A stretch of 26,094 bases of DNA from a virus. The notes beneath the pieces are model-generated. The model was not told the origin of the DNA. It saw only the letters and a program-made list of their open reading frames with translations, and did no database searches. Location of the stretch: IMG/VR virus record IMGVR_UViG_3300037069_003566, positions 1 through 26,094 of that record. One strand, given 5' to 3'. The position numbers and the translations under genes are program-made. Below, in pieces: positions 7,473 to 13,264 of this stretch (position 1 is the stretch's first letter; each line of letters opens with the position of its first letter).

Positions 7473-7925
7473 GTGAACCTCAAAAACTATACTTCGTCCA
7501 TCGCGGTCAACACCACGATCTCTTACATCGAGACCTACCTCGCTGAGTGCGGCGTGACTGGTATTTCGAAGCAATTCGCCGATGGGTTTCCGGTGGCTCT
7601 GTTCTTTCATGTCGATGTTGGTGGCAAAGGATTTACGATTCGGCTGCCAGCCAAGGTCGATGAAGTTCACGAGTTTCTTTGGCGCGAATACGTGAGTAGC
7701 CGAAGTCGGCCGCAAAAGGGAAAAGATGATTTCCGCGACCAAGCCGCTCGAACTGCCTGGAAGATCCAGCAGGATTGGGTTCAGGTGCAAATGAGTCTCA
7801 TCAAACTAAAGCAGGTCGATTTTATTCAGGTCTTTATGGGTTTCGTGTGGGACGGCGAGCAGACTTATTACGACCGGCTCAAGGGCGGTGGATTCAAAGC
7901 GCTCCCAGAGAAAGCCGCCGCATGA
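7473..7925 (+). CDS. Conserved phage hypothetical protein, 150 aa
   Basis: It starts with GTG immediately after the upstream stop. The protein runs 'LKNYTSSIAVNTTISYIETYLAE', 'DGFPVALFFHVDVGGKGFTIRLPAKVDEV', 'AARTAWKIQQDWVQVQMSLIKL' and 'GFKALPEKAAA'. I recognise this as a recurrent phage and prophage family of unknown function in early gene regions; the beta-rich N-terminal half and the 'RTAWK...DWV..Q.SLI' helix are its conserved blocks. It is coupled to the PolX-like gene through an ATGA overlap, suggesting a DNA-metabolism context. Confidence 0.75.
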   Translation: MNLKNYTSSIAVNTTISYIETYLAECGVTGISKQFADGFPVALFFHVDVGGKGFTIRLPAKVDEVHEFLWREYVSSRSRPQKGKDDFRDQAARTAWKIQQDWVQVQMSLIKLKQVDFIQVFMGFVWDGEQTYYDRLKGGGFKALPEKAAA

Positions 7926-8506
7926 CCACCGAGGCCCGCAGACACACCCTCGAAGACGCGCTGCGCGTGGCCAATGTGCTCAAGGCGATGCTCTTGCCCT
8001 TTGTCGAGCGCATCGAAATTGTCGGGTCCATCCGGCGGCGCAGGCCGTTTCCCAAGGACGTCGAGCTGCTTTTCATCCCCAAGTACGCGCTCAAATCGGC
8101 GGATCTCTTTAGCGTTAAAGCCTCGGAAATGAAGGATTTGGCGGATGCTTTTATCAATTCGCTTGAGGAAACGGTTGTGCTCAGAAAGCGGCTCAGCGTT
8201 ACCGGCGTGCCGGCCTGGGGCAAAGAGAACAAGCTGGCCGTGCACATCGAGACTGGCATCCCCGTCGATTTCTTCGCCACCACCGAGGACAAATGGTGGA
8301 ATTCGCTGGTAGTTCGCACCGGCGGCAAGAAAACCAACATTGCCATAGCGACCGCGGCTCAGAAAAAGGGGTACTCGCTCGAAGCTTATGGCACCGGGTT
8401 CCGAAGCCTTTGCCTTGGGTGCCAGCCACACCACCGAACCACTTCCGAGGCTGACGTCTTCGAGTTTGTCGGCCTGCCTTTCCTTTCACCACCACAACGT
8501 CCATAA
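7922..8506 (+). CDS. DNA polymerase X-like nucleotidyltransferase
   Basis: 194 residues from an ATGA-overlap start. 'IVGSIRRRRPFPKDVELLFIP' (residues 33-53) matches the polymerase beta/PolX palm: GS-x-RR followed by the D-x-E metal pair (Asp46, Glu48). 'IPVDFF' supplies the third acid (Asp116), and 'VVRTGGKKTNIAIATAAQKKGY' (130-151) corresponds to the nucleotide-binding TGSKxHN region, followed by the 'L..YG.G' turn. The N-terminal 8-kDa and helix-hairpin-helix domains of full PolX are absent, so this is a minimal palm-thumb protein. A gap-filling repair or end-processing role is likely. Confidence 0.78.
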   Translation: MTTEARRHTLEDALRVANVLKAMLLPFVERIEIVGSIRRRRPFPKDVELLFIPKYALKSADLFSVKASEMKDLADAFINSLEETVVLRKRLSVTGVPAWGKENKLAVHIETGIPVDFFATTEDKWWNSLVVRTGGKKTNIAIATAAQKKGYSLEAYGTGFRSLCLGCQPHHRTTSEADVFEFVGLPFLSPPQRP

Positions 8507-8525
8507 CCATCAACAACACAAACAC

Positions 8526-8852
8526 ATGGCTGAAAAACAACAACGCCTGCCCGGCGTACTACCCAAACAAATCCCGGCAATCGAAGACGCGGCTGAAGAA
8601 TTGCGCAAGCTGCGCACCCGGCGCCAAAAGCTGGCCGCCGATGAGGAAGAGGCGCAACAAAAGCTGCGCGACCTTCTCAAAGAACACCGGTTCACAGCGA
8701 AACGGCCGTACATCTTCGAATGCGAAGAGGACGGCGAAACCGTGAAACTCGACGCCTTTCTCGAAAAGCCCGAGGAACGCGCGTACGTGCGACGTCACAA
8801 AGATCCGAAAGCTGAAGAAGAAGAAGAGGTTGAAGAAAGCACCGGGGACTAA
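8526..8852 (+). CDS. Hypothetical coiled-coil protein, 108 aa
   Basis: The sequence opens MAEKQQRLPGVLPKQIPAIEDAAEEL, continues as a charged heptad-rich helix (LRKLRTRRQKLAADEEEAQQKLRDLLKEH), then a short strand region (YIFECEEDGETVKLDAF) and a very acidic tail (EEEEEVEESTGD). Similar small helical proteins with an 'IEDAAEE' opening are frequent in phage early operons, function unknown. ATG 8526 is chosen because the preceding bases, though open, give a low-complexity His/Ser-rich stretch. The stop overlaps the next start as TAATG. Confidence 0.75.
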   Translation: MAEKQQRLPGVLPKQIPAIEDAAEELRKLRTRRQKLAADEEEAQQKLRDLLKEHRFTAKRPYIFECEEDGETVKLDAFLEKPEERAYVRRHKDPKAEEEEEVEESTGD

Positions 8853-10102
8853 TGTTCCGCTTCCTCCAAGGCCACGTTCTGGACATGCTCGCCGGGCTGC
8901 CAGATGAGTCGGTCCAGTGCTGCGTGACCTCGCCGCCGTACTGGGGTTTGCGCGACTACAAGCTCCCACCGGTGACATGGCCCACCGGCTGGACGGGTTG
9001 CCACGGTCTTGAGCCCACACCGCAGCTTTTCATCGAGCACGAGGTTTTAATCTTCCGTGAAGTGCGCCGGGTGCTCAGGGACGATGGCGTTTGCTGGATC
9101 AATCTCGGTGATTCATTCGCATCGGTTGGCAAGTGGGGTGGTTCATCCGGTGGCAAAAACCAAGCCTGTAAGGAGTCCGGTGCTTACATCCGAGAGCGCA
9201 AAGAGTGGGGCACGCTTAAATCAAAGGACTTGGTTGGAATCCCATGGGCCGTCGCATTCGCACTCCGCGCCGATGGCTGGTATCTGCGCTCGGACATTAT
9301 TTGGAACAAGCCCAATCCCATGCCTGAGAGCGTGACCGACCGGCCAACCAAATCGCACGAATACCTGTTCCTGATCACCAAAAGCCCGCACTACTTCTAC
9401 GACGCTGAGGCGGTGAAGGAGCCGGTGAACGGCGGTGCGCACGCTCGCTTACCGGGCAATGTGAACCCGTCAAAAGGTGCACAAGCATACGCTGATGGCG
9501 ACCACCGACAACGCACCAAGGCTGGTCTTTTGGCTTATGGAAAGCGCAAGGCGGCGGAAGTTGGCAGCGGCATCAAAAACAATAAGGGTTTCGAGGAAGC
9601 CTGCAGCGGTCTCGTTTCCAGCCGTAACAAACGCTCAGTCTGGACCATCGCCACCGAGCCGTTTAAGGGCGCACACTTCGCCACGTTTCCCAAGGCGCTC
9701 GTGCTGCCCTGTATCCTGGCCGGAACCTCGGCGCGCGGTTGCTGCCCAAAGTGCGGTGCGCCGTGGGAGCGGATTTTGTCAGAACCAACAGGCGGGACCA
9801 CGGGCAAATCATGGCACGACCATGCTGACGACGCCGCACGAGGCAATGACCAAGGAAGTCACGGGCAAGCCGTTTGGGACACGTATCAAGGGGCAAAAAC
9901 CATGGGCTGGCAACCCACCTGCCAATGCGGCGAAACCAAAACCGTGCCCTGCACCGTCCTTGACCCGTTCCTGGGTAGCGGCACCACGGCCCAAGTGGCC
10001 CTGGAACACGGCCGCCATTGCATCGGGATCGACCTGTCGGGCGAGTACGCCAAGCTGATTGAGCGCAGAACCGACGTCACTCCCGGCCTCGCCCTAGCAT
10101 GA
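8852..10102 (+). CDS. DNA amino-methyltransferase (adenine-N6 or cytosine-N4)
   Basis: 416 residues. Catalytic motif IV is TSPPYWGLRDY (26-36) and the SAM-binding motif I, DPFLGSGTT, comes late (371-379), followed by 'GIDLSGEYAKLIERR'. The IV-then-I order is that of the beta class, whose members methylate the exocyclic amine of adenine or cytosine; the S-PP-Y form occurs in both N4-cytosine and N6-adenine enzymes. A cysteine knuckle CPKCGAPW (near 294) and CQCGE (near 357) lie in the insertion before motif I and could form a zinc ribbon. There is no cognate endonuclease beside it. Together with the C5 enzyme it gives this phage two chemically distinct methylations. Confidence 0.92.
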   Translation: MFRFLQGHVLDMLAGLPDESVQCCVTSPPYWGLRDYKLPPVTWPTGWTGCHGLEPTPQLFIEHEVLIFREVRRVLRDDGVCWINLGDSFASVGKWGGSSGGKNQACKESGAYIRERKEWGTLKSKDLVGIPWAVAFALRADGWYLRSDIIWNKPNPMPESVTDRPTKSHEYLFLITKSPHYFYDAEAVKEPVNGGAHARLPGNVNPSKGAQAYADGDHRQRTKAGLLAYGKRKAAEVGSGIKNNKGFEEACSGLVSSRNKRSVWTIATEPFKGAHFATFPKALVLPCILAGTSARGCCPKCGAPWERILSEPTGGTTGKSWHDHADDAARGNDQGSHGQAVWDTYQGAKTMGWQPTCQCGETKTVPCTVLDPFLGSGTTAQVALEHGRHCIGIDLSGEYAKLIERRTDVTPGLALA

Positions 10103-10338
10103 ACGATCCCACACCCTATATTTGTTCGACGTGCAAGTGTGCGCTCTGTTTCTCAACCGAGGTCATCGCCTTTGCCTGCACCGGAATATGCTGCTGCAAG
10201 TGCCCTGACTGCTTTCCGAAGACCGGAATAATCGGCCGCGGTACAACTCCCAGTAAATCGTTCTGCGACTGGACGATGCAAATGGATGAAAAAAAATCCA
10301 AAAATAATTCTTGCCACACCCCCGGGGTGCGGGTGTAA
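10099..10338 (+). CDS. Cysteine-rich small protein
   Basis: 79 residues with ten cysteines in the first 57: CSTCKCALC, then ACTGICCCKCPDC, then FCDW. The density suggests binding of two zinc ions or an iron-sulphur cluster. The start overlaps the methyltransferase stop as ATGA. The last 18 residues, after 'MDEKKSKNNS', run into the likely promoter and hairpin of the downstream RNA, so the C-terminus overlaps a regulatory element. Function unknown. Confidence 0.65.
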   Translation: MNDPTPYICSTCKCALCFSTEVIAFACTGICCCKCPDCFPKTGIIGRGTTPSKSFCDWTMQMDEKKSKNNSCHTPGVRV

Positions 10339-10339
10339 A
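10311..10339 (+). promoter_or_regulatory. Sigma-70-type promoter for the large RNA
   Basis: TTGCCA (10311-10316, five of six consensus bases), a 17-base spacer, and TGTAAA (10334-10339, four of six). Predicted transcription start is near 10346, exactly where the structured region begins. The spacer is GC-rich and contains arms ACACCC (10316-10321) and GGGTGT (10331-10336) that could form a hairpin in read-through RNA. Host promoter preferences are unknown, so confidence is moderate. Confidence 0.5.
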
Positions 10340-10344
10340 AGCTG

Positions 10345-11160
10345 AAACATGAAAGCGCTTTACGAGAGCGGTGGCAGGGAATCATCCGAATCCCTTTCGG
10401 CTCCCTGCCGAAATACAACCGCCAGTCGAGGTCGCCCCTCTGCTGGCAATCCCATCGCTGCTCGTAACAGTGATGGGGCTCTTTTCGTAATTCCCAAGAC
10501 CGCGAGCCGATGCCGCACAGTTCCCGGCTGTAGTGTTGGAGCAGGCTCACCCAAAGGACTGGGTTGCGAGGTTTATAAGCCACTGATGCAAAAGCCTAGA
10601 GCCCCTGTTGAGGGCCGCGCCGATAGGGATACTGCCGGGAACATTTTCCAGCGCAAACAAACGGCGGCTTGTCGCGTCGTAAGGCCCGGTGCGCGTGACG
10701 GGAAGCTGGATAGCCGGCTCATAGGCGACTGCTTGCACCCTAACCGGGCCAGCGACAAGGCACACCCTGCAAGGCTTGCCGATAGCGTAGTGACTCGGCT
10801 TTGTCGGGTGTCTCTTTTGGCGCGGTCTTGGGGTTTCTTCTCTCCCGCGCCATCCCGGTACCATGCCCCGGTGCCGGGTCCAATTTCCCAAAACACGCGG
10901 GGCTTGGCAGCAACGGCGAATATCATCGGGAGCGAGATGGGTTATATGCTAGCAAGGAATCCCAGATCCTTCACAAGAAGGGGCGTTTGCCGGTCGGTTT
11001 TGGCCGAAGCGTTAAAACCGGATATGGACCCGATGAAGCTAACCGCCAAGTGCCAAGCCCCATTACTTTCCCCGGAACCGATCATTGTCGAGTTGCCAAC
11101 AGGAATCCAAAAGTCGTTTCTATACCCCAGAGTTCGCACTCAACCTATTGCCGGGGATTA
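10345..11160 (+). ncRNA. Large structured RNA candidate, about 820 nt
   Basis: The stretch has no convincing protein but many strong helices. 5' domain: GGCAGGGA 10373-10380 with TCCCTGCC 10402-10409, enclosing CCGAA/TTCGG; GCCAG..GAGG 10421-10431 with CCTC..CTGGC 10437-10447; a 10-bp stem 10451-10460/10468-10477; ACCCA/TGGGT 10549-10564. Middle: CTTGTCGC 10668-10675 with GCGACAAG 10752-10759, enclosing GGCCCGGT 10683-10690 with ACCGGGCC 10743-10750 and AGCTGG/CCGGCT 10704-10719; ACACCC 10762-10767 with GGGTGT 10806-10811, enclosing GCCGA/TCGGC; TGGCGCGG 10818-10825 with CCGCGCCA 10845-10852; CCCGGTACC/GGTGCCGGG 10854-10878. 3' domain: GGGGCTTGGCA 10899-10909 with TGCCAAGCCCC 11051-11061, enclosing CATCGGG 10924-10930 with CCCGATG 11029-11035 and CGGTTTT/AAAACCG 10995-11020; CCCCGG 11070-11075 with CCGGGG 11151-11156. 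Wobbles are G-U only on the plus strand. Size recalls GOLLD and ROOL; identity is not established. Confidence 0.8.
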
Positions 11161-11164
11161 CTTT

Positions 11165-11401
11165 ATGATAAATATAACCATTGAACAGGCCAGCAACGGC
11201 TGGATAGTGGGATTTGCTCAACATTCCGGGCACTCGGTGGTAAATGAGCCCGTACTGTCGGTGTTCAAATCGGTCGAGGAGATCCAGGCGGCGCTGCCAA
11301 CCCTTCTGGCTCAATACTTTGCGGCTTACCAATTGGCCAAGGTGGAATTGGCACCCGCACCCGAAATCGACACCGTAAACCCGCCGGCGCCTGGCACATG
11401 A
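11165..11401 (+). CDS. Hypothetical protein, 78 aa
   Basis: Reads MINITIEQASNGWIVGFAQHSGHSVVNEPVLSVFKSVEEIQAALPTLL... with a proline-rich end. The strand-strand-helix pattern (IEQASNGWIVGF..., then VFKSVEEIQAALPTLLAQY) is typical of small phage proteins of unknown function. The frame is open far upstream through the RNA region, but the sequence before residue 1 has no protein-like character. The GGGG that could act as Shine-Dalgarno (11153-11156) is also the 3' arm of the RNA's last helix, so translation may depend on RNA folding. Confidence 0.75.
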   Translation: MINITIEQASNGWIVGFAQHSGHSVVNEPVLSVFKSVEEIQAALPTLLAQYFAAYQLAKVELAPAPEIDTVNPPAPGT

Positions 11402-11667
11402 TCGACCAGGCCATGATCAACCTTTTGGCCGAACGAAAAGCGGCTCGAAAACCCGCCATTGTTCCACATCCAGAACTCGATTTTCAGCTCGAAATTGAGC
11501 TCAAATGCAAGGAGTTAACCGATGGACAAGTAGCGTTCCTTGAACATGTTGCATACAACGCAGCGCACGCTTCGGTGCGTAAGGCAATAGACTTCTACAG
11601 CAAGGGCGCCGATGTTCCACAGCGCGAGTATCCACGCTGCCCGTCATGCAATCCACGATCCGCATGA
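11398..11667 (+). CDS. Hypothetical protein, 89 aa
   Basis: It starts in an ATGA overlap with the previous stop. The middle is 'ELDFQLEIELKCKELTDGQVAFLEHVAYNAAHASVRKAIDFYSKG' with a C-terminal CPSC knuckle that is the only metal-site hint. It is probably helical and soluble. No family is recognised. Confidence 0.65.
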   Translation: MIDQAMINLLAERKAARKPAIVPHPELDFQLEIELKCKELTDGQVAFLEHVAYNAAHASVRKAIDFYSKGADVPQREYPRCPSCNPRSA

Positions 11668-11891
11668 GCAGCACCTTCCAACCCGGCCTGAGTATCGACG
11701 CCATCGAGCGCTGGCGCAATTTCTACCACCAGCGCCACAGCGCCAACCCCGCGGCGCACCCGCTCTCCTTCCTCGAGCCGCGCTTCGCGAACGCCTCCAA
11801 AGGCACCCTGTTTCCCAACTCTGGCCCCTTTGATTTTGAACGATTTCAGGGCTTCGGTGAGTTTTGGAAGGGATTGGAGGGCAAGCCGTGA
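11664..11891 (+). CDS. Hypothetical protein, 75 aa
   Basis: The ATG at 11664 overlaps the previous stop (ATGA). The protein is rich in aromatic residues ('IERWRNFYHQRH', 'FDFERFQGFGEFWKGLEGKP'). No known motif. The position in an unbroken chain of overlapping small genes supports it being real. Confidence 0.6.
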   Translation: MSSTFQPGLSIDAIERWRNFYHQRHSANPAAHPLSFLEPRFANASKGTLFPNSGPFDFERFQGFGEFWKGLEGKP

Positions 11892-12151
11892 GCCCCAAAT
11901 GGCATAGGAAATACCGCAAGGCCATCAAGGCCCGGGCGCGCTACGATACGCCGGTACCGCAATTTGCAGGCACCCCGGCGGGTGTCCACATGTCCCGGCG
12001 CCCAACCTCGCCCGACCGCGCTGCCTGGCTCGCCGCTCAGGCATCCAACGATTTCTGGTCGAAGAACCGACCCAAAACCGCTCGCGCTGCGGTGAACGCG
12101 CCAGCCCCATCCCCGCCTGATAGCCGGGATGCGTGTACCGTCCTTACATAA
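11888..12151 (+). CDS. Hypothetical basic protein, 87 aa
   Basis: GTG start in a GTGA overlap with the previous stop. The N-terminus is strongly basic (SPKWHRKYRKAIKARARYD), the middle holds 'DRAAWLAAQASNDFW', and the end is proline/alanine-rich and probably disordered. The basic N-terminal segment could bind nucleic acid, which is only an inference. It is the last gene of this rightward operon. Confidence 0.6.
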   Translation: MSPKWHRKYRKAIKARARYDTPVPQFAGTPAGVHMSRRPTSPDRAAWLAAQASNDFWSKNRPKTARAAVNAPAPSPPDSRDACTVLT

Positions 12152-12479
12152 CGCTTGTAACCACGGGAATTCGAAGCGCGCCGGCTTTTGTCCAACGGCG
12201 CTTAATAAAGTCGCGGACCTTCCGGGAATCCTTATCTGTGGTCCGGTGAAGTAATCGCGGCACTCCGATCGGCAGGCCACGTTAAAGGCCAACCCCAGGC
12301 TGAGGTAAACTTCAGGGTACGCCAATCGCAGTAGTCCCAAAAATCTCGCCGGGACTTGTTGTACCTACGCAAAAACATGCTGTATGCCTTTGGCTTCCCT
12401 ACCAGCCTCTCAGGAAAAAGTACCGGAAATTTGTCCCGCGAATCAAACCCACAGTTGGACAATCCCACGCGCATCGGTG
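12152..12479 (+). ncRNA. Second hairpin-rich region, possible structured RNA or 3' UTR
   Basis: A stretch of about 330 bases without a convincing gene. Helices seen: GCGCCG 12178-12183 with CGGCGC 12196-12201; CGGACC 12214-12219 with GGTCCG 12240-12245; CTGAGG 12300-12305 with CTTCAG 12310-12315 (TAAA loop, one G-U); GGTAC 12316-12320 with GTACC 12361-12365, enclosing AGTCCC 12333-12338 with GGGACT 12351-12356; TTGTCC 12431-12436 with GGACAA 12457-12462, enclosed by TACCGG 12421-12426 with TCGGTG 12474-12479, which needs two wobbles. The wobbles are G-U on the plus strand. No promoter is evident, so it could be the tail of the upstream transcript. A minus-strand reading frame through it is a weaker alternative. 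Confidence 0.4.
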
Positions 12480-12515
12480 GCCCCCCGGGGTGGGGGGTGC
12501 CCGGGACGGTCCGGG
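12480..12515. terminator. GC-rich convergent hairpins
   Basis: Two compact hairpins lie between the converging operons: CCCCCC 12481-12486 with GGGGGG 12492-12497, and CCCGG 12500-12504 with CCGGG 12511-12515. Neither is followed by a clean T run in either direction (a T5 run on the minus strand comes before them), so they may act as RNA 3'-end stabilisers or as imperfect terminators. Confidence 0.35.
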
Positions 12516-12531
12516 AGCAAAAAGAGATTCC

Positions 12532-13131
12532 TTACTCAGCCGGGCCGTAGTCGAGGGGGGGATCGTCCTGCTCGTCACTATCATCGGCGCCGGGTGTGAG
12601 AGGCTGAGGCTCGGGCGCACTCTTGGTATGTGTGGCAGGCGTTCTATCTACCTTCGGCAGGGGCGTTGGTATGCATAGAGCATCCCTTCCGAAGGTAGGA
12701 AGAGCGGAGCTACTCGATTGATTGGGTGCGTTAGGCAGCGGTGGTAGAGGGACAGCCGGCGAGTAAGCTGGTGTTCGAGCGGCGCCAGGTGCCACTGGCT
12801 TCAGTGTGCCAGGACCGGGGCGGCCGGCAAGCTGCTGCTCCTGGGCCTGCAGGCGTGTGGTTGCATCGGCCAGCTCTTTGATCGCTTTGGGCTCGGTGGC
12901 ATTGGCGAGCAGGGCATCGAGCCGATCAAGTTGCGCGCGCACGCGGGCGAGTCTCTTGGAAATGAAGGATTGGGGCTCAGCCGGTGGCAAACCGGGTGCA
13001 ACCGGGTTATTGGACGGGATAGCCGGCGGGTTTGCAAGCCGGTATGCCCGGTTGCGGCGCCGGGCTTCAACGCCGGCGATGGATGCGGACCGGGCCTTGA
13101 CCGGGTCCCAGGTGGTGGACGAGCGAGGCAT
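12532..13131 (-). CDS. Hypothetical protein with basic N-terminus and Pro-rich tail
   Basis: 199 residues from ATG 13131 (MPRSSTTWDPVKARSASIAG...); a TTG at 13167 in the same frame is less likely. The N-terminal 45 residues are basic (VEARRRNRAYRL). A helical, coiled-coil-prone segment follows (SKRLARVRAQLDRLDALLAN, then KELADATTRLQAQEQQL). The rest is a long Pro/Ala/Ser-rich acidic tail, probably disordered. The layout of DNA-binding head plus oligomerising helix would suit a small terminase or a regulator, but nothing identifies either. Confidence 0.6.
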   Translation of the reverse strand: MPRSSTTWDPVKARSASIAGVEARRRNRAYRLANPPAIPSNNPVAPGLPPAEPQSFISKRLARVRAQLDRLDALLANATEPKAIKELADATTRLQAQEQQLAGRPGPGTLKPVAPGAARTPAYSPAVPLPPLPNAPNQSSSSALPTFGRDALCIPTPLPKVDRTPATHTKSAPEPQPLTPGADDSDEQDDPPLDYGPAE

Positions 13132-13209
13132 AAGCGGCTTTATCCCCCATGCTGTGGTAAGGGTCAAGGGCTAAAAGCTGCGGGTGGTCCAAACGTATCG
13201 TTAAAGTAA

Positions 13210-13245
13210 AGCCCGCCGCAGTGGCTTTGGGCCAAAGGGCGGGTT
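13210..13245 (-). terminator. Rho-independent-like terminator
   Basis: Arms 13210-13217 and 13238-13245 form an 8-bp GC-rich stem (one wobble), with an inner CTTTG/CAAAG hairpin. Read on the minus strand, the stem ends in GGCGGG followed by CTTTACTTT, a broken T tract. It lies 20 bases after the stop of the 208-residue gene and before the start of the 199-residue gene, so it separates two leftward units. Confidence 0.55.
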
Positions 13246-13264
13246 GGGGGGTGAAGGGGTGCTT

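Noticed and set aside
10345-11160. Group I or group II intron interpretation of the structured region
   Set aside because: I cannot find a group I P/Q/R/S core or a group II domain V, and the flanking sequences do not join into one interrupted gene.
10349-11164. Long open frame upstream of and in phase with the 78-residue gene
   Set aside because: Its translation has no protein-like blocks and the bases are dominated by long perfect helices with strand-specific G-U pairs. Kept only as a finding, not as a gene.
11846-12340. Minus-strand 164-codon frame
   Set aside because: It lies opposite two overlapping plus-strand genes and its second half is low-complexity shadow sequence.
12440-12462. 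Minus-strand GGGTTTGATTC resembling a tRNA T-loop
   Set aside because: No acceptor, D or anticodon stems can be built around it; the same bases form the TTGTCC/GGACAA hairpin.
12232-12474. Minus-strand 80-codon frame with a plausible-looking aromatic/basic stretch (RRYNKSRRDFWDYCDW)
   Set aside because: It ends without joining the operon overlaps, has mixed third-position usage and lies over the hairpin-rich gap. A homology search could revive it.
12806-13174. Plus-strand frames opposite the 199-residue gene
   Set aside because: They are high-GC shadows; the minus-strand frame has the clear coiled-coil and proline-rich tail.
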